This document shows, in pieces, positions 44,404-55,210 of a stretch of DNA of 64,000 nucleotides. The position numbers and the translations under genes are program-made. The first letter of the stretch is position 1. Every line of letters begins with the position of its first letter. The stretch is taken from contig JALQPE010001824.1 of assembly GCA_030407315.1 (NCBI GenBank), positions 1 to 64,000 of the forward strand, read 5' to 3'. Source of the DNA: Asparagopsis taxiformis. Lineage: Eukaryota; Rhodophyta; Florideophyceae; Bonnemaisoniales; Bonnemaisoniaceae. The notes beneath the pieces are model-generated. The model saw nothing but the letters and a program-made list of their open reading frames with translations, was not told where the DNA came from and searched no databases.

Positions 44404-44505
44404 GGCGATGGGCTGTTGGAGATTGTCGATTGCGAGGGCGTAATCGAATTGTGGACGGCTAGCTCTATGTCTGGAAGTTGTGCATCCTGGCTGGTATGCT
44501 GGTGA

Positions 44506-44513
44506 TTTATATA
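44506..44513 (-). promoter_or_regulatory. TATA box of F2
   Basis: TATATAAA on the minus strand, about 103 bp upstream of the F2 ATG at 44403. Confidence 0.6.
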
Positions 44514-46422
44514 CAGGGAACAGAGGCATGGATAGTGTTAACATTGGAGTGGCATCAGGGGTATTGAAGGCTACTATGGTGGAATTGCGACAGAGTGTTT
44601 TGATCGATCATGCGAGGTGGAGTAGTTACACACACGAATGAGTTACTGATATCGAAGAGATGAATCTTTGGATCGGGGCGCACGTTTGAAGCGTCGAAAC
44701 TAAGCGTCACAAGATGAGGTTGTGGAATAGAAGGGCAATGCATTAGATGTGGGAGGTGTATCACTTTGTTACAGTGTAGTGTCTATCGTGGCGAAAACGG
44801 TGGACGGTGAGAATATTGCATTGAGCGCAATGGGAATAATGTCTTCCTCAGCACACATCAGCGATAGCAGTGGTACTGGTTTCATTGTAGCTGATGTTTG
44901 GTCGATATCGAAGGAAACGATCGGAAATTGCGTGCGGGAATTTTGAATTGGTCGCAGTGGTGGACTGCGCGAAAAATCTAGCAAACCAATTTATTGGCGC
45001 TGAAGACGACTTTGTTCCGAGTTTGACATGGCGGGTCTTCGAGCGCTAGTGAAGCTGCGAAGAAAATGCTGCAAGCGTGTTACACTGATTGGTTTTATAA
45101 TGGCGTCAGCAGAAGGAATATAAAATGTGAAAGGACAACTGGTCTGGAAAAACGGAAAATATGTGTTACAAACCGTTTCAAAGTGATCGACACAAACGGG
45201 ATTACGTCAACCACGCAAAAAGCTGTTTCTGTGGTAGACAAGATGATCAGCAATAAAACAACAGCATGCATATCGTCAAATTGCTGTTCGACACAGCTAG
45301 GCTCATTTGAAGCAAGTCGCGGCACAAAACGGCAAGCACTGGTGTGGCAAAAGACGGCGCCGGCGCCACATATGAGAGTGGCAGCAGACGGAGAAAATGG
45401 CACGGCGCGGGGAGCAAGATGGATGTCTAGTAGAAAGCGAGGAATCACGATCTAGTCAGGTAGAGTTGTAAATGATGATGAGCAACGAATTGATTTTACA
45501 ATTTATTCATCAAACGTTGGCAGGTGAGAAATTGAGAATCGCGAGATGTTCCCTGCAGGCAATTACACTGGAAGATTCTTTAGAGCATATGAGAGCGAGT
45601 TGCAGGCTGCATGCATGGCGTATGTGGAGAACGAATCATTGTACAGAGTGATTTGTCGATCGGTTGCTTGTCGCCGCGCGTGAATATTACAATGGGAAAG
45701 GACGGTGCGACTTTTCTAACCAGAAGTTTTGCTTGCCGCACGCGTCGCTTGCATGCGCTCCATGAGTGTCATAGATGCAACTCGAACACTCGAACATGGG
45801 ACATGACAAAGTGTGTGCTCGATATGCGACGTTTTTCGTTGAAAGCGACCAAACGTTTCTGTGAGTTTTCGCCGAAACGTTTGTGATCTTCATGTCATCG
45901 AAAACCAAAACCCAACCGAGCTCTGTACAAGTAACCCGTTCAATGCGCTCCAAGCTGACACGTTGAGGCACCACCATCGACGACGCGCACGGCACCACTT
46001 TGTTAGGCGCATGCGTGAATTTGACGCGCCAACAGATGACGCTTCTTCGTCCGTAATGCAGCCCAAGCTGTGGCGGTCTCGTGATACATCACTCATCATC
46101 TTCATCACCAGGCATAGCACAGAATCAATGCAAGTTGATTTGCATACTCCCCGACTGTTTAGCGCTGTTGCGTCGTGCCACGTTGAATTGGCTACGAAAA
46201 GTGTACTGTACGATGGTTAGTTAATTGTGTTACTGTTTCAGCACTTATCATGCCGTATATCTGATTAGTAAACATTGCTTACTCCCCACCATCACTCCAC
46301 GTATCCCATCGTTCCCGTCGAGCGTTACTTGCTGCCCTTCAAATCCACTTCAACATATGTACCACAACTTTACTCGACCCGACGTGTAAACATACCACTA
46401 CCACTAATAACATACACACCGT
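44514..46422. other. Intergenic
   Basis: Open frames up to 129 codons occur, none with a domain or signal peptide I trust. Confidence 0.4.
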
Positions 46423-46959
46423 CTAGTTCAGACAGTAGCAATAGCACCTTCCATGTTTACAGAAGATCTTGCAATAAGCACCGATGCAAGGAGAATCACG
46501 AGGCTCAACTGAAGGTGCAGCTCTCCCCGCCCTCATCAACGAGTCAATTCGAAGGCCGACCTCTTCCAGTTGTGACTTGCTGTTCTCATACCCGACAAAG
46601 TTTCCTCGAACAGCTTTGCTAGCATGTTCCACTTCGACCTTGGCGGCCGCAAGAGCCCTCATCTTCATTCGCAAACCTGCGCACTCCACACCACCAATTG
46701 AAGCACACGTCTTTTTCAACTGCACCAACTCATCACGTGCCGTCTGCATCTTCTGCAACGCCGCTTCCTTTACGCCCTGGACAATTTCACTCTCCTCTTC
46801 CAGTCGCATCTTCTGCTTCATCAACGACCTTCGCGTCCGCACATACCGTTGCAGTCGACGTGTCCTATCTGGTGTGCCCATGTTAGACGCATCCATCCCG
46901 GTGCCGACACTCACAACGACCAGCAGGGCCGCGATCATTGCAAAGCTTTTGAAAGACAT
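46423..46959 (-). CDS. F3: predicted secreted protein with C-terminal cysteine cage
   Basis: 178 aa. Signal peptide at residues 1 to about 22 (FAMIAALLVVVSVGTG). The family segment is weaker here (MGTPDRTRRLQRYV), followed by SLMKQKMRLEEE, close to SLLKEKMRLE in F1. The middle Cys pair is C-x7-C. The C-terminal cage is C-x4-C-x3-C-x4-C-x-C-x-C with CKHGRCYCYC. It is the most diverged of the four. It stands alone, with TATAAAAG about 96 bp upstream of the start. Confidence 0.85.
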   Translation of the reverse strand: MSFKSFAMIAALLVVVSVGTGMDASNMGTPDRTRRLQRYVRTRRSLMKQKMRLEEESEIVQGVKEAALQKMQTARDELVQLKKTCASIGGVECAGLRMKMRALAAAKVEVEHASKAVRGNFVGYENSKSQLEEVGLRIDSLMRAGRAAPSVEPRDSPCIGAYCKIFCKHGRCYCYCLN

Positions 46960-47054
46960 GATTGGTGATAAGGCGCGATGCTCGGTGTGTTGACGAGTGC
47001 TTGCTTCGAGTTAATGAATATGTTTCGTAGAACACTAGACGTAGGTGTTGCCCC

Positions 47055-47062
47055 CTTTTATA
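47055..47062 (-). promoter_or_regulatory. TATA box of F3
   Basis: TATAAAAG on the minus strand, about 96 bp upstream of the F3 ATG. Confidence 0.6.
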
Positions 47063-50000
47063 ACAAACGAGACTGTCAGTACTACTCGCACCACCGAACT
47101 AGCTTTCAATTACCCTAATCGCTCGCTCTTCGAATGGTAATGATACACATTCCCGATTCGTATATTTCCTTGGCCACTATCTATATTTGTAGCATATGAG
47201 ACTTGGGAGCATGTCAGACCTTGAAAACACTGGTCTCGCTCCCTGTTCATTGCGTAGTGGTCAGTATTTGCCAAGTGTAAATTGGAAACAAATTGAGCGA
47301 TGTTATAGCCTCTCAGGTCGCTTTTATCTGATTCGATTCACTGTGTCGGGGCTCAATGGTGCAGATCAATCACTGTGGCATGAAAGGCATGCGTGTTTTA
47401 AACATGAATGGCTATGTGAGTGCGGTAAGCTAAGCACATTTTTGTCTCCACATGCCGTGACAGTAGGTGTATCCCATCGCGCCATCCAAACTCATCTTGA
47501 TAAAGCATACGTCTCTCATCATTGAGGAAGATTTAGTGCATCCTTATCCGCATTTTCACTCACTAATATACGTGCTAGAAAGAAGCATGGCTAAGGGTGA
47601 ATCGGCCCAACAGTATGGATTCAAACACGCTGGCAAAACATGGACGCTGGTGTGGTATGAGTGTGCACGACATCTCGAGACACTCACTTATGTACTGCAG
47701 TTTGCTCAGTACGAACTGCGCTCGCTCACATTACTGCGCATACCGATGTACAGTATAGAATTTGTATATAGGAAAAGTAAGTGGCGCTGCCCATAATGAG
47801 CGGTGAAAAAAGAACGTGGGAACCGCTCGGTGAAGCTGAAGTGCGGATTGAGAGTATTTTACCGCCATATTTTCTTACCGTTCTTGGATAGCATCGAAAG
47901 GCTGTGTCTGAGATGGTGAACAAGTGGAGTGCGGACGGGCGAGCGAGTGTTGCGATACTATGTCTGATTTCGAGAACATGTACGGTGTGGCAATAGTCCG
48001 TTGTAGCAATCGAGTGCAAGATGGCTCTTTCCAACCGGATATACTGTGGTGGTTGTTGGAACGCCTAAATTCTGTACGCAGATAAATTGCTTCCGGCAAG
48101 TAGAATTCACAAACCACGACAACATGTATCAGCAGCACGACACCGCTGTAGCTGCTGTTACCACCGTGAAGAGCTGTCACCTCGCGAACCAACCGGTAAG
48201 CAGCAGTGTACCACTATTGCCACTATAGCGGTGCAGAGACGACGAGTCGGTGGGATATTTGTTGCTTGGCAGAAACATGTAAGGCAAACAACTGTGTTAG
48301 TGACACCACTCGGTCATTGGACAATGATGCAACATCTGTGGATAGAAATTTCATTCATACGCGACGGTCCATCAGCGTCCTGCGCGACCATTGGAGCCGA
48401 GCAGGATATTTTGCCGCTCGCTGGCTATGTCATGATGATTGGAAATCATGAACTTGTACGCGCGCTACAGTTATATAATAGATGCAGATGAGAACAAATC
48501 GAGCGCGTAACTAAACCTAGCGCGAAAATGCCAGACGACTTATGTGCGGGACCAATGGGACGGCATAGGACATGCGTTGTTGCGCAAGCGTATTGGGTAG
48601 GACGGCAGTGTCTGGACGCAGATTTGAAAGCGCGCGACGGTGGGCGGGAATAGTAGCGCAGCGGATCGTAGTAAATGTCGGACATTGGAGAGCCACGAGC
48701 TGACGTGACGTTGAGACGGACGCACATTAGTTGCATGGCGACAGGCGTGACCGACCATACCTAAATTCAGCATGGCAAAGGGTGTGTTTCCGGCGAGCGG
48801 ACGGCCGTGTGTGTTGACAGTCTACTGAAATTGGTCTAGACGCGTGCGGTGCACGCGAGGTGGTGAGGCATTGCGGAGGTTCGACGCAGAGCCGTTGGTT
48901 TGTGTATGCGCGGTGTGCAATGAAAATCGAGGTTCAGTATTAGGGTTTAGGTAGGGTCATCGAGTAGCGGACATTGCAATGGCGAATGGGCACGCGGGCT
49001 AGTTTGATGATGTTGACGTCGTTCGAGAAGGATAGATGGCTGGGGAATGTTTTGACAAGCTTATTGTTGTAATCCAGTCTTCAACGCACGTGAACGTGAT
49101 GCAACAGTGGAGCTCATAGTCGGGCAATTGTATGAAGGAGAAGATGAGCGGTGAAGGTAGAAGATATGTCGAGTACACACAGGCCGTGCACCTCCACAAA
49201 TAGAATCGGTGCGTGTAGAATGGTTTAATTTTCGTGAGCTGGCGTCGATATATGATCGCGATCGAGGAATCGGCTTTTGAAATCCAGAATTAAAATGTAA
49301 GCAAAACAAAATCGCATACACCCGAGTCATCATTCACACGCAACTCATGAGATTCGTCGCCTGTTTTTCATGCCAAAGGCATTCTGGTCACACTTATAAA
49401 GCCATTGCATAACAGATATGCTTTCTAGTACCATCACCTTTAGAGCAAAATCATCTCCTGCATCCCCTCTGTCATCCCACGGCTGTACCCAACAACAACA
49501 ACGTCACGCAAACGCTACGAAACCAACACAGTGCGCTTCAATTTCCTCGACGCAAGTCCACGTCGAACCTATCACTCGTACGACCAATGTTCAGCCTTGG
49601 CTGCATTTTCATAACGTTCATCTCGCTGTCATGTCGAACATGCGCTTCGTTTCGTGCCATGAATCATTCCCATCAACCGCAGTCTGCTCGCACTGCGCGA
49701 TATTTCTCGCCATGAACGTTGTAACAAGGCACAACAACGATGCCATTCTTACACATTGCGCCCTGTATGATTTCGCTCTCGATTTTTTTTGGTCGAGATA
49801 CACTTGCACATTTACAGTGCATCATTCTGCGCACAACACCCACTCGTTTCAGACTATTTTCCGCCTTACGAAACCCTGGGTAATGCCCACTCCCTCCCAA
49901 CCGCCAAGTAGAGCTCGTTATCGCCTCAAAATTCTTCTCTATCAGCATTATACCTCAAAATTGCTTTATTCATCGATAGAAACGGACGCTCAGACGAGTA

Positions 50001-50158
50001 ACTTTTACAAATTCTGTGACCGCCTCATTCCCGAAACTGCTGTTCCATCCAACAAGGCTACAAAGAATTCAACTTTCTTCCCTAAACATACAACTGTTGA
50101 GAAGACATGAACCAAACGCATTCAATTAATCTCACATCAAATACATCTTTCAATCAAT
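47063..50158. other. Gene-poor stretch
   Basis: A 230-codon frame at 49418-50110 (+) shows no domain, signal peptide or compositional sign of coding and is probably chance. Nothing else recognised. Confidence 0.4.
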
Positions 50159-50680
50159 CTACCACTTGCGCGGGCACCAGCACCAGCAACGGCCGTGCTT
50201 GCAAATGACGCGGCATCCATCCGGACAAGCGGGCACGGACGGTTTCGGGTAGCCAGTCCTCAGCGTCAACATAGTATCACGCACATCCTCCAGCTTGCTC
50301 AACGTCTCCTTGAGCTCGACTGAATTTTCCTTGAAAGCGCTCTGAGCCTTACGATATCTCTCCGACGCCTTCACAGCAGCCGTCTTCGTCTGGCGCATCG
50401 ACACACACAGAGAACTTCCATCCGCACATGCCTTCTTAGTCTCTTCTAGAGCCTCCCGCGACCCCTGAAGATCGCTCAATGCTGCCTCCATTTCCTCACT
50501 GAGACTCGGTGCCGCGGCCTCCAGTCGCATCTTGGTGGCCATGAGCGACTTTCGTGCCGTCATCAGGTTGCGCATCTCGCGTTGCTGCTTCGGGGTCGCC
50601 TGTCGAAGCGCCTCCTGGTCCAGTGTGGCGGCGTGCAGTGCCGCGAAGAAGAGCGCGATGACAAAGATAGACTTGAACAT
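50159..50680 (-). CDS. F4: predicted secreted protein with C-terminal cysteine cage
   Basis: 173 aa. Signal peptide at residues 1 to about 17 (SIFVIALFFAALHA). The family segment is RQATPKQQREMRNLM, followed by SLMATKMRLEAA and a long helical charged part. The middle Cys pair is C-x6-C. The C-terminal cage is C-x3-C-x3-C-x4-C-x-C-x-C with CKHGRCWCWC, almost the F3 version with Trp for Tyr. Alternating aromatic residues between the last three Cys occur in three of four members. The 5' region is CT-poor, with a TATAAAG about 98 bp upstream. Confidence 0.87.
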   Translation of the reverse strand: MFKSIFVIALFFAALHAATLDQEALRQATPKQQREMRNLMTARKSLMATKMRLEAAAPSLSEEMEAALSDLQGSREALEETKKACADGSSLCVSMRQTKTAAVKASERYRKAQSAFKENSVELKETLSKLEDVRDTMLTLRTGYPKPSVPACPDGCRVICKHGRCWCWCPRKW

Positions 50681-50777
50681 TTTTTCTGAAGCTGAGCGGT
50701 TTGGATGAAGGGGAGATGTGGAGGATTGGTGGTTGATGAGATGGTCTGGTAGGTTGAAGAGGGGAGCATTGGTCGCT

Positions 50778-50784
50778 CTTTATA
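50778..50784 (-). promoter_or_regulatory. TATA box of F4
   Basis: TATAAAG on the minus strand, about 98 bp upstream of the F4 ATG. Confidence 0.6.
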
Positions 50785-53700
50785 AGCTGGGTGAGAGTGG
50801 AATGGGCTCTATGTTGCGCTGTTGGAGAACGAATAACATGCGTGAAACGAGCTGGAATTGAAACGGGTGGGGATAAAGTGTGTAAGGAATGAAGAATGAC
50901 GAATCGAATCGGATCGGTGTGATATACTTGAATTGTGTTGTTTGAGCAAACTATTGTGTCATTTCGGATCTGGTACATATGATCAAGAGGTGAAATACAA
51001 TGTAATGGAATTACTTTTATGATACGGAAAGGTCCGCTGACACATGACCTGTTCCCGTGGACAGGACTGACGATTGACCGGTTGATAAAACATCATTCTG
51101 GAATTCTCATATCGAACCTTTCATAATTTTAATCGTTTTCTGGTCGTCGTTGTCATCTACACGCGGCCCATATTGAAACGTTGAATCAGTATACATTCAA
51201 TCCCAGTTTAGAACTTTTGATGCAGTTATCAAGTCTCTGACACTTCGTCAACTCTCTGACGTTCCTCTGATTGGAACACGGACTCGAAGGTGCGATACTT
51301 CCTTACCTTTGAAATGTACGACGCTCTCGTCGTGTCCATACGTCGTCGATTATCACGACTACGTTACCCACGTGATTCAATTTCCCGCAAACATGTTACT
51401 GTGGTTAGCACGCTCGTCCATTTGTGCTGACATTACACGTCTGCCCTCGTCATGACCGGTCGCCACAATGAAGCAACTCAAAGTCCAATGCTGCAGTTTT
51501 CCGACCAAGGGACAATCCCTTGCGATTTCAGATGCAGAGTAAAAGCCTTGTAGCACAATAAGGGGTGGAAAACTACACTGCACACATTGTCCACTCAAGC
51601 ATCCAACTCGTTCGATCGCACTAGAGCACAACCCACTTGATTGGTTAGGCAGACCGTTCGACCATTTTTGCTCTTCTCACACCGCTCCCATTTGACCAAC
51701 GATCGATTCTTGGTCCATTGCATCCTTTCAGCGACTTCGCTATTGTGTAAATTTCTTCGCCTTTCATACATCGCTTGTAAGCACGTCTGAAAAAAAACCG
51801 TCAAACAAATTTCCAACAAAACATAGTCGTCCACATGACATCACTTTTGACGTTTGACTCGGCCAAATTTACTTTGCGCGGCTGATGTTACAACATCGCT
51901 TCTTGTCCAGGAATGAGTCCGACTATTCTCGGATCTCCGCTAAAATGCCAAACCATAAACCCATTTCTTACAACATTACTTCTTGAATTGAAAACCAACA
52001 TGTGTTTGATGCCTGAACCACTTATTTCGCATCACACAACAATGCACTTTTGTAAGCTCTATTTGAAATCAACATATCGGTTTCTTGGCTCTCATTCAAT
52101 GCTTGCGCCAGTATTTCAGGCCATACGTCACCCGTGCATTGTTCTCATCTGTTCAATTGACTGCGATTCGGCTTTCGCACACTCCTTATAGTCAGTGAAC
52201 TTCACCTAGTGAACACTTGAGCTCTAGAATGGAATTGGTTCTTCAATACCGGCAGGAATCTCATTCCACATCGAACACTGACTATTACTTTTCGGATTCC
52301 CAACTATGCAACTATGCATTTCCCCTGTAGCGTTTTTTTTGTTCCACACCAATCAAGACCAGGGTATATGGAAAACGCGCTCGAGACAAAGCAATGTAGC
52401 TGAGATAAACATTGCAATACAACGAGAGCCTAACAACTTTACCTCGGCACTATATCTCCTCATGCTGTTTCACATCCCATCATATACCGCAAAAGAAAAA
52501 AAACGTACTCCAACGTCGATAAACACACACAATTTTCTAGTAAGGAAATGCATAGGCGACCTTATTTTCCGAGTGTGCGCTAATTTTGGACATGGGCAAA
52601 ATAAAACAACTGAACACCTTACTAATCCAACATCATCATGAAGAAAAACTGCTCGCGTAATTGCTACAAATGTCCCTACTTGATTCAGAAGTATTGCATG
52701 GGTACACAGAATATACGGTCATGATGCGCGTTCCATCTGCTTGTACAAGCATCTGCGCAATTTTCGGATAATTCAACAGGAGGATCTGGGACACGTTTGG
52801 TGTCTCTACACCACCTCAACGGAAGATATAAAATCTGCATCCAAAGCAAAACACGCTGTCGTTTCTCTGCTAGTTTTCCATGAACGTATCCACGCGGTGA
52901 ATTTCATGGTTGTTGTACGGCTGGTATGCGATGCGGAGCGGGCGATTGCATTTAGCAGTTTGCGGCTTGTCGTTGACCCTATCAGTGAAGATCATGGACT
53001 AATGGGATAAAGCCTTGACATGATGTTGATTTGGACTGGTGACTGTGCCAGAGCTAAAGAAATGACACCGAAGTAACCGCTACATGCACTTTCCAACAGC
53101 ATGCAATCCATAGTTTTGCATCATATACCCGCACTTGGAGTCTGCAGCTGCTATAATCTGTAACTAGGATATGAATTGATTTGTTTGGGAAACAAACTAT
53201 CCATCGAGTAAGGAAGCAGTGAAGGACGAAAATCAAATACGAGCCGCACATGGTTGGCGGCATTCAGTTGCTTAAGAGGTAACATGTTGTTTTCTTATCC
53301 ATGCCGCACGAGATGCAAACGAGCAGAAAGTAAAGGCACATGTTTGGAGCAAAATTAAGCCCTCAACGACTGTAAACTGAATGTGTGTTACATATCTGTA
53401 AGTTGGAACAAATTTTCATCTCATCATGTGATGGCAATATAGTTGCCTGCGTGTCCAATATCTGAAATTTCTACCAGCGTATGACTGCAATTCCCAATGT
53501 TTACAGTTTAGTATCCTTCGGTACCTCCATGCTTTCGAGCTGCCTCCGTGAATTAACGTATCGACTGCACGAATTACGATTTGGATGCAAACATATCAAG
53601 CTCGGGGAGGGGTGCCATAACAACATGTCAACTTTTTCTTCCTGAATCATAGCTAGAGCGAGTGAATTCCGAATCCAAGTACCATTCTCTTCTATTTGAA

Positions 53701-54131
53701 ACTGTCACTATACCATGGGCAGTTGATATGATATAGATGAGTTAGTCCTACTCTCTGCGACAAGTACAGACAATGGTGATTTTGTTAAGTCGATGTTCTC
53801 CTATCTATGGAAAACAACCTAGCCATCCCATATTTCGCTGCTCTTCTTCCGTCATGCCTATGTTCTTTCCGTAACTTTTCCTTAACCAATCAGATATTTT
53901 CCTCTTACACGCAAGATAGGTACTTCATTTCATCCGAATTTGCGCAAAAGATGACTGCATGAATCACTCCTATCCTACGAGTTAACCTCCAGCCATTTTG
54001 TTTCAAACCAGATGAATGTTGTTCGAGGATTGGTATGACCAAGGGTATCGATCCTAGATTATTAGATATTATCCGAATGGAGTGGAGTTGATTGGCTGAG
54101 GGGAATCATAGAGTGTATGGATTTGTAGCTG
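50785..54131. other. Gene-poor stretch
   Basis: About 3.3 kb with only short frames and no RNA gene or repeat that I can support. Confidence 0.4.
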
Positions 54132-54165
54132 TATTCTTGTGTGCTGAAGTGCACACAAGAATACG
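54132..54165. repeat. Perfect 14-bp hairpin
   Basis: GTATTCTTGTGTGC and its exact reverse complement around TGAAGT, about 80 bp upstream of a tRNA-His gene. There is no U tract directly after it. Confidence 0.75.
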
Positions 54166-54246
54166 AGGGGCACAGCTCAAATTCATTAAATTTTTGTACT
54201 GTGGTTTTCAAAAAAAAAACGGCCACATCGGTCATAACGCCAATCA

Positions 54247-54329
54247 GCGGTGTTCGTCTAGTGGCTAGGACCTCACGTTGTGGATAAGGCATAACCGTGA
54301 AAACGGGAGTTCGATTCTCCCACACCGCA
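54247..54329 (+). tRNA. tRNA-His(GUG) with intron, second gene
   Basis: Exons identical to the gene at 38955-39037, including acceptor, T-arm and discriminator A. The 11-nt intron (54284-54294, ATAAGGCATAA) has the same length and place but a different sequence. Confidence 0.9.
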
Positions 54330-54877
54330 AAACTTTTTTGACGCGGGACATTTCTGCATAAGCCCCTCAGCTGCGGACATATGCCTGTTTTTGACTGACA
54401 TGTTCCTTTTGTTCTACCCCATGGTGTGACGACACTTGGGAGGCTTTCAGCTGCTGAGGAGAAACTGCATCCTGCATGATGCAACGGGAAGTCAGGCCTT
54501 TCTATAGGTTTTGCACGAAAACGTGCATGAACGTGAACGTGATGGGAAAAACGATACCCGAAAATTAGAATGACAAGTGTTCGGTTCGGATTGGCGCAAA
54601 ACGGTGCGCGCGATTATAGCCGATGGTTGTTGGTGAATGTTGATGCTGATGATTGCTTCGGAGCCGAAGCATGACGAATAACTTACAGTACTTACAGTTA
54701 TCCCAACTAGTTATATTCGCCGTCGAGATCGGCGCGACAATAAAGAAGTCAAGGAACATCGATTCTTTCACAGGTTATGAGCCCAATACGTTAACCTTTC
54801 TCCATCCCGCCCTCCTCCTCCACCATCTTTCACAACATTCCCTGCGCCGCTCAACGAATCCGGCGACAGCGTACATA
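54330..54877. other. Intergenic; probable leader of the older Copia element
   Basis: No gene. The sequence just left of the young Copia insertion was probably joined to the sequence at 60076 before insertion. Confidence 0.4.
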
Positions 54878-55207
54878 TGTTAATTACAACATTGGTACAG
54901 TGGCTCCAATTGTTGAACTGGCATTGTTTCGATGTTCTGTTGTACATGAGAAATCGAGTATCGATATTGACTTCGATATTCGTCCTGCATTTGGACATAT
55001 TTGATGTGCTGTTCTATGACGTGTCTTCGGTGTTTACGGTTTATGATTGATTGCTTTTGGCTGGAATATAACTGTGGATATTGTAGTATAGGTTGTAGAG
55101 CTAGACCGTGCAGCTTGACGACGACGACGACGACGACGACAACGAAACGAAAAACTATTCTTTCTTCCAACTACCGAGCATCATCAACTTATCATCACAC
55201 CTTTATT
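54878..55207 (+). repeat. 5' LTR of young Copia
   Basis: 330 bp, matching the 3' LTR throughout apart from a longer GAC run near 55118-55141. Confidence 0.9.
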
Positions 55208-55210
55208 GTT

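Noticed and set aside
49418..50110. 230-codon open frame on the + strand between F3 and F4
   Set aside because: No domain, no signal peptide, His/Thr/Ser-biased composition and no paralogue; likely a chance frame.
54880..55170. Minus-strand 96-codon frame in the Copia LTR, repeated at 59757-60038
   Set aside because: It is simply LTR sequence; the Val run is the GAC microsatellite read on the other strand.
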